A DNA stretch of 7,504 bases from UBA9647 sp035506075 (lineage in GTDB: Bacteria > Bacteroidota > Ignavibacteria > UBA10030), in NCBI GenBank assembly GCA_035506075.1, contig DATJQB010000159.1, positions 1 to 7,504 of the forward strand, in the 5' to 3' direction. The position numbers were made by a program, and so were the translations under genes. This document shows positions 1 to 5,189 of this stretch, one piece after another (the first letter of the stretch is position 1; each line of letters opens with the position of its first letter). The notes under the pieces are model-generated. The model did no database searches and had not been told where the DNA came from. It saw only the letters and a program-made list of their open reading frames with translations.

Positions 1-996
1 ATTGTAGGCGGAGCCGGCGGCTCGGTGCCGACGCAGACTGCCGAACCGAACGCGGAGGATCAACTGACCGGCGCTGAAGCAAAGATAGCACTTGCACTGG
101 AGAGCCAGGGCGCAGAGCCTGCCGTAGACGTCCGATCGAACGTCAGGAACGATGTTCCGATTCCACGGCCGCCGTTCTGGGGAACGCGGGTTGTCGACGA
201 TATTTCACTCGATGAAGTGTTCGGGTTCGTCAACGACACAGCTCTTATACGGGGCCAGTGGCGATTCGTCCGGGGAGCGATGACGGAAGACGAATACAAG
301 CAGGCGCTCGAGGCGCGAATCATGCCTGACTATCGGAAACTCAGGGAACAAATAAAATCCGAACAACTGCTCGTTCCGAAAGTCGTCTACGGGTACTTCC
401 CCTGCCAGTCGGACGGGAACAGCCTTGTTGTGTATCGTCCGCCGGAAGGGAATGCATTGACTGAAGAAGCCGTCGCCGCTTCCGGGCGGGCTCCTGAACT
501 GGCCCGGTTCACATTCCCGCGGCAATCGGGTGACAGACATTTGTGCATCGCCGATTATTTTTCATCAGTGCAATCAGGAAAGATGGATGTCTTCGCGTGC
601 CAGATCGTCACTGTTGGGAAGAAAGCGTCAGATCATTCCAAACTTCTTTACGATGCGAACAGGTACAAAGACTACCTGTATTTCCATGGGTTGAGTGTGG
701 AGAGTGCAGAGGCGCTTGCAGAGCTGTGGCACAAACGGGTGAGGGAAGAGCTTGGCATCGCCGGGAAAGACGCCGCACAGATCAAACGACTGTTCAGCCA
801 GGGGTACCAGGGATCGCGGTTCAGTTTTGGTTATGCCGCCTGCCCGCGGTTGGAGGATCAGGCAAAGCTGTTCGAACTCTTGCGGCCGGACCGCATCGGC
901 GTGTTTCTCACAGAAGAGTACCAGATGGATCCGGAGCAGTCCACCTCAGCGATCATCGTTCACCATCCCGAGGCAAGGTACTTTACCATTACCTGA
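1..996 (+). CDS. metH: Cobalamin-dependent methionine synthase, C-terminal reactivation domain (5'-truncated by window edge)
   Basis: This is the end of B12-dependent methionine synthase, which methylates homocysteine from methyltetrahydrofolate in the cytoplasm. The visible part is the AdoMet-binding activation domain, which reductively remethylates inactive cob(II)alamin. The frame is open from base 1 (IVGGAGGSVP...), so the GTG at 25 is internal rather than a start. A polar, probably flexible linker comes first, then the domain begins around PFWGTRVVDDISLDEVFGF (about nt 169-228). Near the end, YQGSRFSFGYAACP (about nt 805-846) matches the family signature. The Arg at 817-819 aligns with the AdoMet carboxylate-binding Arg1134 of E. 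coli MetH, and the following GY with Tyr1139 (aligned from memory). The upstream SAEALAELWHKRVR helix is also typical. The protein stops at HPEARYFTIT, roughly 35 residues earlier than E. coli MetH. gpmA follows after 96 nt with no terminator seen between them. Confidence 0.94.
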   Translation: MVGGAGGSVPTQTAEPNAEDQLTGAEAKIALALESQGAEPAVDVRSNVRNDVPIPRPPFWGTRVVDDISLDEVFGFVNDTALIRGQWRFVRGAMTEDEYKQALEARIMPDYRKLREQIKSEQLLVPKVVYGYFPCQSDGNSLVVYRPPEGNALTEEAVAASGRAPELARFTFPRQSGDRHLCIADYFSSVQSGKMDVFACQIVTVGKKASDHSKLLYDANRYKDYLYFHGLSVESAEALAELWHKRVREELGIAGKDAAQIKRLFSQGYQGSRFSFGYAACPRLEDQAKLFELLRPDRIGVFLTEEYQMDPEQSTSAIIVHHPEARYFTIT

Positions 997-1004
997 ATTT
1001 GATG

Positions 1005-1012
1005 TACCTTTG
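1005..1012 (+). promoter_or_regulatory. Candidate Bacteroidota-type -7 element upstream of gpmA
   Basis: TACCTTTG matches the TAnnTTTG -7 element known from Bacteroidota promoters. It starts 8 nt after the metH stop. A weak -33 candidate, TTTA at 982-985, lies 19 bp upstream inside the metH end. A start site near 1019 would give gpmA a leader of about 74 nt. The match is short, the -33 element is imperfect and the host lineage is itself inferred, so this is tentative. Confidence 0.3.
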
Positions 1013-1092
1013 ATTCAACCATCGTCGTGTGCTGCGTTCGCAGGCGGCGATCCAAACAAGTCACCGTTCATCACACTTATCACGAAACGACA

Positions 1093-1728
1093 ATGTCTAA
1101 TCTCATACTTCTCCGCCACGGTGAATCGCAGTGGAATCTCGAAAACCGATTCACCGGATGGACCGATGTCCCACTCTCGTCAAAGGGAGAGCAGGAAGCG
1201 CACGACGCAGGCAAGAAACTGAAATCCTACAAATTCGATAAGGCATACACCTCCGTCCTGAAACGAGCGATCAACACGCTTCAGATCGTTTTGAAGGAGA
1301 TAGGCCAGGAAAACCTTCCGATCGAATACGACAAGGCACTGAATGAGCGCCATTACGGTGCATTGCAGGGACTGAACAAAGCCGAGACAGCGGTGAAATA
1401 CGGCGACGCGCAGGTGAAGCTCTGGAGAAGAAGCTATGACGTTCCTCCTCCGAGTGAAGTGACAGAGCTGAACCCCATGGGGATCAGCGAAAGCCTCAAG
1501 GACACCGCCGCGCGGACACTTCCGTATTTTGAATCGAAGATTCTCCCCGACATCAAGGCCGGGAAGAACATCCTCGTCGCCGCACACGGGAACAGCCTTC
1601 GTTCGATCGTGATGCAGCTTGATAATCTCACGAGGGAACAGGTGATTGAGCTCAACATTCCGACAGGAGTGCCGCTGCTGTATGTATATGACGCGGCGGG
1701 AAAGATCTTGGAACACCGGTACCTCTGA
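1093..1728 (+). CDS. gpmA: 2,3-bisphosphoglycerate-dependent phosphoglycerate mutase, short form
   Basis: This cytoplasmic enzyme of glycolysis and gluconeogenesis interconverts 3- and 2-phosphoglycerate through a phosphohistidine. The 211-residue product opens with LILLRHGESQWN, giving the phospho-accepting His9 after Arg8. ENRFTGWTDVPLS (about 17-29) is a substrate-loop signature. Arg58, Glu85 in LNERHYGALQG, Arg112-Arg113 in WRRSYDVPPP and His165 in AAHGNSLR complete the expected active site. After PPP (118-120) the protein reaches SESLKDTAAR with only about a dozen residues between, so most of the loop seen in about 250-residue enzymes such as E. coli GpmA is missing. The C-terminal tail after HRYL is also absent. 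This resembles the short class known from alphaproteobacteria. The ATG at 1093 is chosen because homology begins there; the frame extends upstream to 1027, but that part (MCCVRRRR...) is not family-like. No clear Shine-Dalgarno is seen. A strong terminator follows 23 nt after the stop. Confidence 0.94.
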   Translation: MSNLILLRHGESQWNLENRFTGWTDVPLSSKGEQEAHDAGKKLKSYKFDKAYTSVLKRAINTLQIVLKEIGQENLPIEYDKALNERHYGALQGLNKAETAVKYGDAQVKLWRRSYDVPPPSEVTELNPMGISESLKDTAARTLPYFESKILPDIKAGKNILVAAHGNSLRSIVMQLDNLTREQVIELNIPTGVPLLYVYDAAGKILEHRYL

Positions 1729-1751
1729 TCTTCATCGTCTCCAGACGACAG

Positions 1752-1785
1752 AGGCACGGTCCTTCTACGACCGTGCCTTTTTTTT
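1752..1785 (+). terminator. Rho-independent terminator of gpmA
   Basis: A perfect 10-bp stem is formed by AGGCACGGTC (1752-1761) and GACCGTGCCT (1769-1778), with a 7-nt loop. It runs straight into eight T residues (1778-1785). It sits 23 nt past the gpmA stop and 43 nt before the end of the convergent desaturase gene. The T-tract is only on the plus-strand side, so it should act mainly on gpmA. Confidence 0.95.
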
Positions 1786-1827
1786 GTGCCTCCGGCGACA
1801 CTGCATACTCTCAGCGCACGTGTGCGG

Positions 1828-2865
1828 TCACAGGCAGATAACCTCGCGAATGTGGTTCGGAATCAGTCTCGTGCCCGGCGTGACGCCTCTCGCAAGAACC
1901 TTCGCCACGTCCCATAGGAAAATCACGTACGATTGATAGACCGATGAGCCGGCGGCGACATACTCTTCTTGGAGCAGAGCGTGAACTTTCGGAAGGTTAT
2001 ACCATGGAATCCCGGGGTAGAGGTGATGCTCCAGATGGTAGTTGATATTGCACATCATAAAAGATATGACCGGGTGCGTGGCGACAGTGCGCGTGTCCGT
2101 GAATTCGTTTCCCCCTGTGGTCATCCCGTGCTCAGCAAGGCCGCGCAGGTTGGCAATCTGTCCGGCAACAAGAAGGGGATAGAGCCACCCTTTGAGCATG
2201 ATCCGGTGAGGCAGGAGGAACCAGCCGCAGGCGACAAACGCTGCCATGGCAAGCGCTTCGATGGTGATGCGGAAGCGCTCTTCCCGAGTCCCTCTGCGGA
2301 GCGCGTTCATTGGGACTGTGACAAGGTACAGATACACGCCTGCGATGAACACGAAGAGATAAACGAATCTCAGGAGAACGGGATTCCTGCTGACGTTTTC
2401 AATGTCGTCTGGATCCTCCTTGGTATGAAGGAACTTGTGATGAAGAGGATGAACGACCCTGTAGCCCGCGACAGAGAACAACACAGGCAGACCGCAGAAG
2501 AACCCGAGCAGGCGGTCGATACGAGGATTGCGTGTGAAGAGATTGTGGGATGATTCGTGTGCGAGGACCGAGAGTGTGCTCAATGACATCCCGGCGACAA
2601 GATAGAAGATCAGGTCCGCGACAAGAATGCGGCTTTGCACCGCGCAGTACCCGGCAGTCAGCCAAATGGCGTAGTGGAGGATGATGACAGCATTCCATCT
2701 CATGTCAAGCACGTGGAGCCGTCGAATCTCCTGTTTACGGCGGGCACCGAAGTCACTCCTCGTAATTTCCTTCGCGAGGTTTTTGTCCGAGCAGAAATAG
2801 ATATTCCCGGTCGAATCAAAGTTCGTGGCTGCCTCCGCCGGCAGCGCTGTCTGATTGTTGTACAT
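1828..2865 (-). CDS. Membrane fatty acid desaturase (di-iron, three histidine boxes)
   Basis: This is an integral-membrane di-iron desaturase or hydroxylase of the fatty acid desaturase superfamily, 345 residues. It carries the three histidine boxes in order: HESSH at 103-107, HPLHH at 139-143 (with a further His147), and HLEHH at 277-281 in NYHLEHHLYPGIPWYNLP. His246 in RGLAEHGM is a further conserved-looking His. Hydrophobic segments lie around 58-77, 80-101, 164-187, 203-218 and 226-238, fitting a four-helix membrane core with cytoplasmic His boxes. The N-terminal 50 residues are polar. GGAG at 2876-2873 lies 7 nt before the ATG and supports this start. The likely role is inserting a double bond into lipid acyl chains, but substrate and position cannot be read from sequence; carotenoid or sphingoid substrates are possible. 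The gene is monocistronic, convergent with gpmA and divergent from DUF309. No good terminator is seen on its strand. Confidence 0.88.
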   Translation of the reverse strand: MYNNQTALPAEAATNFDSTGNIYFCSDKNLAKEITRSDFGARRKQEIRRLHVLDMRWNAVIILHYAIWLTAGYCAVQSRILVADLIFYLVAGMSLSTLSVLAHESSHNLFTRNPRIDRLLGFFCGLPVLFSVAGYRVVHPLHHKFLHTKEDPDDIENVSRNPVLLRFVYLFVFIAGVYLYLVTVPMNALRRGTREERFRITIEALAMAAFVACGWFLLPHRIMLKGWLYPLLVAGQIANLRGLAEHGMTTGGNEFTDTRTVATHPVISFMMCNINYHLEHHLYPGIPWYNLPKVHALLQEEYVAAGSSVYQSYVIFLWDVAKVLARGVTPGTRLIPNHIREVICL

Positions 2866-2872
2866 GTATTTG

Positions 2873-2876
2873 CTCC
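2873..2876 (-). promoter_or_regulatory. Ribosome binding site of the desaturase gene
   Basis: Read on the minus strand, GGAG stands 7 nt upstream of the ATG at 2865-2863. This is the best-placed Shine-Dalgarno for any start in this frame and settles the start choice. Confidence 0.7.
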
Positions 2877-2910
2877 GATTTGCTCTCTCAGCCTTTCACA
2901 ACAATGGTCC

Positions 2911-2936
2911 GGACCCGAGGATGATCTCGGGATTCC
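2911..2936. promoter_or_regulatory. Hairpin in the desaturase leader region
   Basis: CCCGAG (2914-2919) and CTCGGG (2926-2931) form a perfect 6-bp stem with a 6-nt loop. GGA and TCC could extend it past a 2-nt bulge. It begins 46 nt upstream of the desaturase ATG and has no T-tract on either side, so it does not look like a terminator. It could be a 5'-leader structure or a protein-binding dyad. Confidence 0.45.
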
Positions 2937-2937
2937 A

Positions 2938-2976
2938 AATTGTCATTTTCTGCAAAAACAAAATCGAGTGACAATT
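2938..2976. repeat. 8-bp inverted repeat upstream of the desaturase gene
   Basis: AATTGTCA (2938-2945) and TGACAATT (2969-2976) are perfect inverted arms separated by 23 bp. CCAA and TTGG flank them with a one-base offset. The arms are about 31 bp centre to centre, near three helical turns, so they lie on the same face of the DNA. The spacer is A-rich. The position, 73-111 bp from the desaturase start, suits an operator pair, but no regulator can be named from the sequence. Confidence 0.45.
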
Positions 2977-3049
2977 GGTTCAATCGTTCGCTTTTCCATG
3001 TGGAAGATCAGAATGAATTTGATGATCCCGTGTTCCCGAGAACGACAAT

Positions 3050-3061
3050 CAGCGGCCGCTG
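3050..3061. promoter_or_regulatory. 12-bp perfect palindrome upstream of the DUF309 gene
   Basis: CAGCGGCCGCTG is a perfect 12-bp palindrome centred about 40 bp upstream of the -35-like element of the DUF309 promoter. It could be an operator, but a GC-rich palindrome of this length may also arise by chance. Confidence 0.25.
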
Positions 3062-3094
3062 TATCAAAATTACTGCCGAATAATAGCGGATGTC

Positions 3095-3123
3095 TTGTTT
3101 TTTAATCCTCTGTTTGCTATACT
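3095..3123 (+). promoter_or_regulatory. Sigma70-like promoter of the DUF309-ferredoxin unit
   Basis: TTGTTT (3095-3100) and TATACT (3118-3123) are separated by exactly 17 bp, a good match to a housekeeping -35/-10 pair. The expected transcription start is near 3129-3131, at or next to the ATG at 3131. The stretch just upstream is AT-rich compared with the coding sequence. If the true start codon were the TTG at 3095, the promoter would lie inside the gene, which makes the ATG at 3131 more likely. Confidence 0.55.
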
Positions 3124-3130
3124 CATTGCG

Positions 3131-3502
3131 ATGGACGAGCGATTCTACGAGGGAATCCGGGAGTTTAACGCGGGGAGGTATTTTGAGGCGCATGACATCC
3201 TGGAAGACCTCTGGCATGGATATCGCGATCCCGACCGTGTTTTCCTGCAGGCATTGATTCACTCCGCCGTTGGTCTTTACCATCTTGAAAATGATAATCC
3301 CAAAGGGGCAAGGAGTCAGCTGACGAAAGCCTGCTTGAAGATGGCACCCTACGGAGATGCGTACTGGGGTGTGAACGTCCGGCTTCTTTATGATTCACTG
3401 AAGGATCAGCTTCTGATCCTCGAGGGGGTTGAACGGAGCGGGGGAACGAGCGTCGAATCACCAGAAAGACCAGAAATCCGGTTTACTTCCGACAATCACT
3501 GA
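3131..3502 (+). CDS. DUF309 family small protein
   Basis: This 123-residue cytoplasmic protein belongs to the DUF309 family, a small helical domain of unknown biochemical role found in many bacteria, archaea and plastids. The family signature FNAGRYFEAHDILEDLW fills residues 12-28, followed by FLQALIHSAVGLYHLENDN at 38-56. Conserved His21, Glu25 and His44 cluster in these helices and could bind metal or ligand, though that is not established. The last 20 residues are polar and variable. The ATG at 3131 is chosen because the family match begins there; an in-frame TTG at 3095 would add 12 hydrophobic residues and overlap the promoter. No Shine-Dalgarno precedes the ATG. The ferredoxin gene starts 29 nt downstream, so the two are probably co-transcribed. 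Confidence 0.86.
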   Translation: MDERFYEGIREFNAGRYFEAHDILEDLWHGYRDPDRVFLQALIHSAVGLYHLENDNPKGARSQLTKACLKMAPYGDAYWGVNVRLLYDSLKDQLLILEGVERSGGTSVESPERPEIRFTSDNH

Positions 3503-3516
3503 CAATTTTTTCTAAT

Positions 3517-3523
3517 AGAGGAG
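3517..3523 (+). promoter_or_regulatory. Strong ribosome binding site of the ferredoxin gene
   Basis: AGAGGAG is followed by 8 nt and the ATG at 3532. It lies between the DUF309 stop and the ferredoxin start and is among the strongest Shine-Dalgarno sites in the window, in contrast with the DUF309 start, which has none. Confidence 0.8.
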
Positions 3524-3531
3524 ATATCTGA

Positions 3532-3870
3532 ATGGCGACAATGATCACTGAAGAGTGCATCAATTGCGGAGCCTGCGAACCAGAATGCCCGAATACCGCG
3601 ATCTATGCGGGAGGCGTGCAGTGGGAGTTGAACGGCGCCACGAACGAAGCGCTATCGAATGATTTTTACTACATCGTTCCGCAGAAGTGCACGGAATGTG
3701 TCGGACACTTTGAGAAGGAGCAGTGCGCCGCGGTGTGCCCGGTTGACTGCTGCGTTCCTGATCCGAACAACGTCGAGACCGAAGATGCGTTGTTTGCACG
3801 TGCGAAGCAGCTCCATCCGGATCGAACATTTGCCGAGTTGAGCGCGTCGACGTCGCGGTTCCGCAAGTAA
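3532..3870 (+). CDS. 2[4Fe-4S] ferredoxin with insertion and C-terminal helix (Chlorobium / YfhL-like)
   Basis: This 112-residue protein is a soluble low-potential electron carrier with two predicted [4Fe-4S] clusters. The first motif is Cys9-Cys12-Cys15-Cys19-Pro in CINCGACEPECP. The second is Cys53-Cys56, an 8-residue gap, then Cys65-Cys69-Pro in CTECVGHFEKEQCAAVCP. The longer gap in the second motif and the C-terminal extension (about 80-112, helical and charged) are typical of Allochromatium/YfhL- and Chlorobium-type ferredoxins, which have one very low-potential cluster. Residues 26-50 form an insertion between the motifs that is larger than usual. Cys73-Cys74 follow the second motif and are extra. 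The start is fixed by a strong upstream ribosome binding site. It is probably co-transcribed with DUF309 and ends at a hairpin plus T-tract. Its redox partners are not known. Confidence 0.92.
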   Translation: MATMITEECINCGACEPECPNTAIYAGGVQWELNGATNEALSNDFYYIVPQKCTECVGHFEKEQCAAVCPVDCCVPDPNNVETEDALFARAKQLHPDRTFAELSASTSRFRK

Positions 3871-3889
3871 GGTCGTTCTGAAATTGACT

Positions 3890-3953
3890 GGAGGTCGGTG
3901 TCACACCATCACGAAGTACTCGGATGGAATCTGACAGCCGGCCTTCTTTTTTT
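3890..3953 (+). terminator. Probable intrinsic terminator after the ferredoxin gene (long imperfect hairpin)
   Basis: AGGTCGGTGTCA (3892-3903) pairs with TGACAGCCGGCCT (3932-3944) across 12 positions, with one bulged G and one G-U pair. An inner CCATC/GATGG stem (3906-3910 with 3923-3927) continues the fold. Seven T residues (3947-3953) follow almost directly. It begins 20 nt after the ferredoxin stop and ends 33 nt before the metallo-hydrolase ATG. Termination is the simplest reading; a cis-regulatory leader for the next operon is the alternative. Confidence 0.6.
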
Positions 3954-3985
3954 GAGAGGGGTGCCGTGGAGAGGATACAACAACC

Positions 3986-4831
3986 ATGATAATCGGCGAC
4001 TACGAGATTGTCCCGCTCGAGACAGGGAGATTTTCACTCGATGGCGGGGCTATGTTCGGCGTTGTACCCTGGGTGTTCTGGAGCAAAATGAATCCTCCTG
4101 ACGAGAGGCAGCGGATTGAGCTTGCCGCCCGCTGCTGGCTGATACGCGGCCGCGGAAGAACCATCCTGGTGGATGACGGCAATGGAACGAAGTGGAATGA
4201 CAAGCTGAAGGACATCTACAGGCTGGACAATTCGACGGGAGATCTGCAGACATCACTCAGGAAGCATGGGGTTTCCGAGAATGATGTCACTGATGTCATT
4301 CTCACACATCTGCATTTTGACCATGCCGGTGGTTCGACGAGGATCGACGGCTCGACAATTATACCATCCTTCCCCAATGCGAAGTTCTACGTGCAGAGGA
4401 AACAGTGGGAGCTCTCGCAAAAGCCGACTGACAAAGACCGCGGGAGTTTCATGCGCGATGATTTTGTTCCCTTGATGGATCATGGCGTGCTCGAGCTCGT
4501 CGATGGCGAAGGAGAGATTCTCCCGGGAATCGAAGTGCTCGTGTGCAACGGCCATACCGATGCACAGCAGCTGCCGAAAATCTCCTCAGGACCGACGACG
4601 ATGCTGTTTTGCTGCGACCTGATCCCGACCACATCACATCTCCCCTGGCCGTACGTCATGGCGTATGATGTCAGGCCGCTGGTGACCATCGAAGAAAAGA
4701 AGAAGGTGTTTGGACGTGCATACGAAGAAGGATGGATCCTCTTCCTCGAACACGATCCTTCAACCACGGCGATCACTCTCAAGGCGTCCGAGAAAGGGTT
4801 TGCTGTCGACCGTCGGCTGCAATCGATCTGA
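3986..4831 (+). CDS. Metallo-beta-lactamase-fold hydrolase
   Basis: This is a 281-residue soluble MBL-fold hydrolase of the lactonase/glyoxalase II-like superfamily. The metal site is complete: HLHFDH at 108-113 (His108, His110, Asp112, His113), His190 in CNGHTD, bridging Asp211 in FCCDLIPT and His256 in FLEHDP. The usual GHTPGH motif reads GHTDAQQ here, so the residue often occupied by a second His is Gln. The segment CDLIPTTSHLPWPYVMAYDVRPL (210-232) is characteristic of a subgroup of uncharacterised MBL proteins. No signal peptide is present. GGAGAGGA (3968-3975) is a good ribosome binding site 10 nt before the ATG. The Rieske gene starts 22 nt after its stop and queG then overlaps, suggesting an operon. 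The substrate is unknown; a lactone, thioester or other ester is possible. Confidence 0.88.
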   Translation: MIIGDYEIVPLETGRFSLDGGAMFGVVPWVFWSKMNPPDERQRIELAARCWLIRGRGRTILVDDGNGTKWNDKLKDIYRLDNSTGDLQTSLRKHGVSENDVTDVILTHLHFDHAGGSTRIDGSTIIPSFPNAKFYVQRKQWELSQKPTDKDRGSFMRDDFVPLMDHGVLELVDGEGEILPGIEVLVCNGHTDAQQLPKISSGPTTMLFCCDLIPTTSHLPWPYVMAYDVRPLVTIEEKKKVFGRAYEEGWILFLEHDPSTTAITLKASEKGFAVDRRLQSI

Positions 4832-4842
4832 AGAACTCAGTC

Positions 4843-4846
4843 GGAG
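4843..4846 (+). promoter_or_regulatory. Ribosome binding site deciding the Rieske start
   Basis: GGAG lies 7 nt before the ATG at 4854 and within the short gap after the metallo-hydrolase stop. It supports 4854 over the upstream in-frame ATG at 4710, which would overlap most of the end of the hydrolase gene. Confidence 0.7.
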
Positions 4847-4853
4847 ATCAACG

Positions 4854-5189
4854 ATGGAGCAGTTTGTCAAGGTTGCTGAGAAAACGGATTTTGTCGCGCG
4901 TAAATCGAAGCGCGTCACTGTCGGCAATGTCGACATAGCGCTGTTCGCCGTGGAGGGAGAATTTCACGCAGTCCAGAACGACTGTCCGCATCAGCACTTC
5001 TCGGCACTTCATGATGGGATCCTGCAGGGAAAGGAAATCACCTGCCCGATGCATGGGTGGACATTCGACCTGGCGTCAGGCAAGGCCACCATCGGTGGCG
5101 GCCGATTGAAGCGGTACGCAGTGAAGGTTGTCGATAACGACATCCTGGTTGATGTCCCGAACGATGAACCGGAGTGGGCGAAGAAGTGA
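4854..5189 (+). CDS. Rieske [2Fe-2S] ferredoxin
   Basis: This 111-residue soluble Rieske-type ferredoxin resembles the small electron-transfer components of dioxygenases and nitrite-reductase small subunits. Cluster ligands are Cys44 and His46 in NDCPHQH, and Cys64 and His67 in TCPMHGWTFD, a CxH-x17-CxxH spacing typical of the family. The FDLASGKA segment after the second motif (71-78) and the C-terminal ILVDVP strand are also typical. There is no transmembrane anchor or signal peptide, which separates it from cytochrome bc Rieske subunits. No oxygenase alpha subunit is nearby. The start is set by the GGAG site 7 nt upstream; longer in-frame starts lie within the hydrolase gene. The stop codon overlaps the likely queG start by 4 nt, so translation may be coupled. 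A role as electron donor to a neighbour-encoded enzyme is an inference. Confidence 0.91.
   Translation: MEQFVKVAEKTDFVARKSKRVTVGNVDIALFAVEGEFHAVQNDCPHQHFSALHDGILQGKEITCPMHGWTFDLASGKATIGGGRLKRYAVKVVDNDILVDVPNDEPEWAKK

Noticed and set aside
1027..1092. Upstream extension of the gpmA frame
   Set aside because: The 22 added residues (Cys- and Arg-rich) have no GpmA homology; the family sequence starts exactly at the ATG at 1093.
1751..1792. GAGGCAC (1751-1757) could also pair with GTGCCTC (1786-1792), suggesting an alternative fold
   Set aside because: The second arm lies beyond the T-tract, and the 10-bp terminator stem would form first and is stronger.
1815..1826. CGCAC-GT-GTGCG dyad next to the desaturase stop, considered as its terminator
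   Set aside because: The stem is only 5 bp with a 2-nt loop and no T-tract on the minus strand.
1969..2553. Long plus-strand frame inside the desaturase gene
   Set aside because: It is antisense to a clear desaturase with three histidine boxes, and its product is charged, low-quality shadow sequence.
3032..3043. GTTC-CCGA-GAAC dyad, considered as an SOS (LexA-type) box
   Set aside because: The half-sites are in the opposite order from the GAAC-N4-GTTC consensus, and neither neighbouring gene is an SOS gene.
3065..3072. Minus-strand TAATTTTG, matching TAnnTTTG, as a desaturase promoter
   Set aside because: No -33 partner is found at the right distance and it would imply a leader of almost 200 nt.
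4710..4853. Upstream extension of the Rieske frame
   Set aside because: It lies in another frame of the hydrolase gene, has shadow-like composition, and a ribosome binding site sits before the ATG at 4854.
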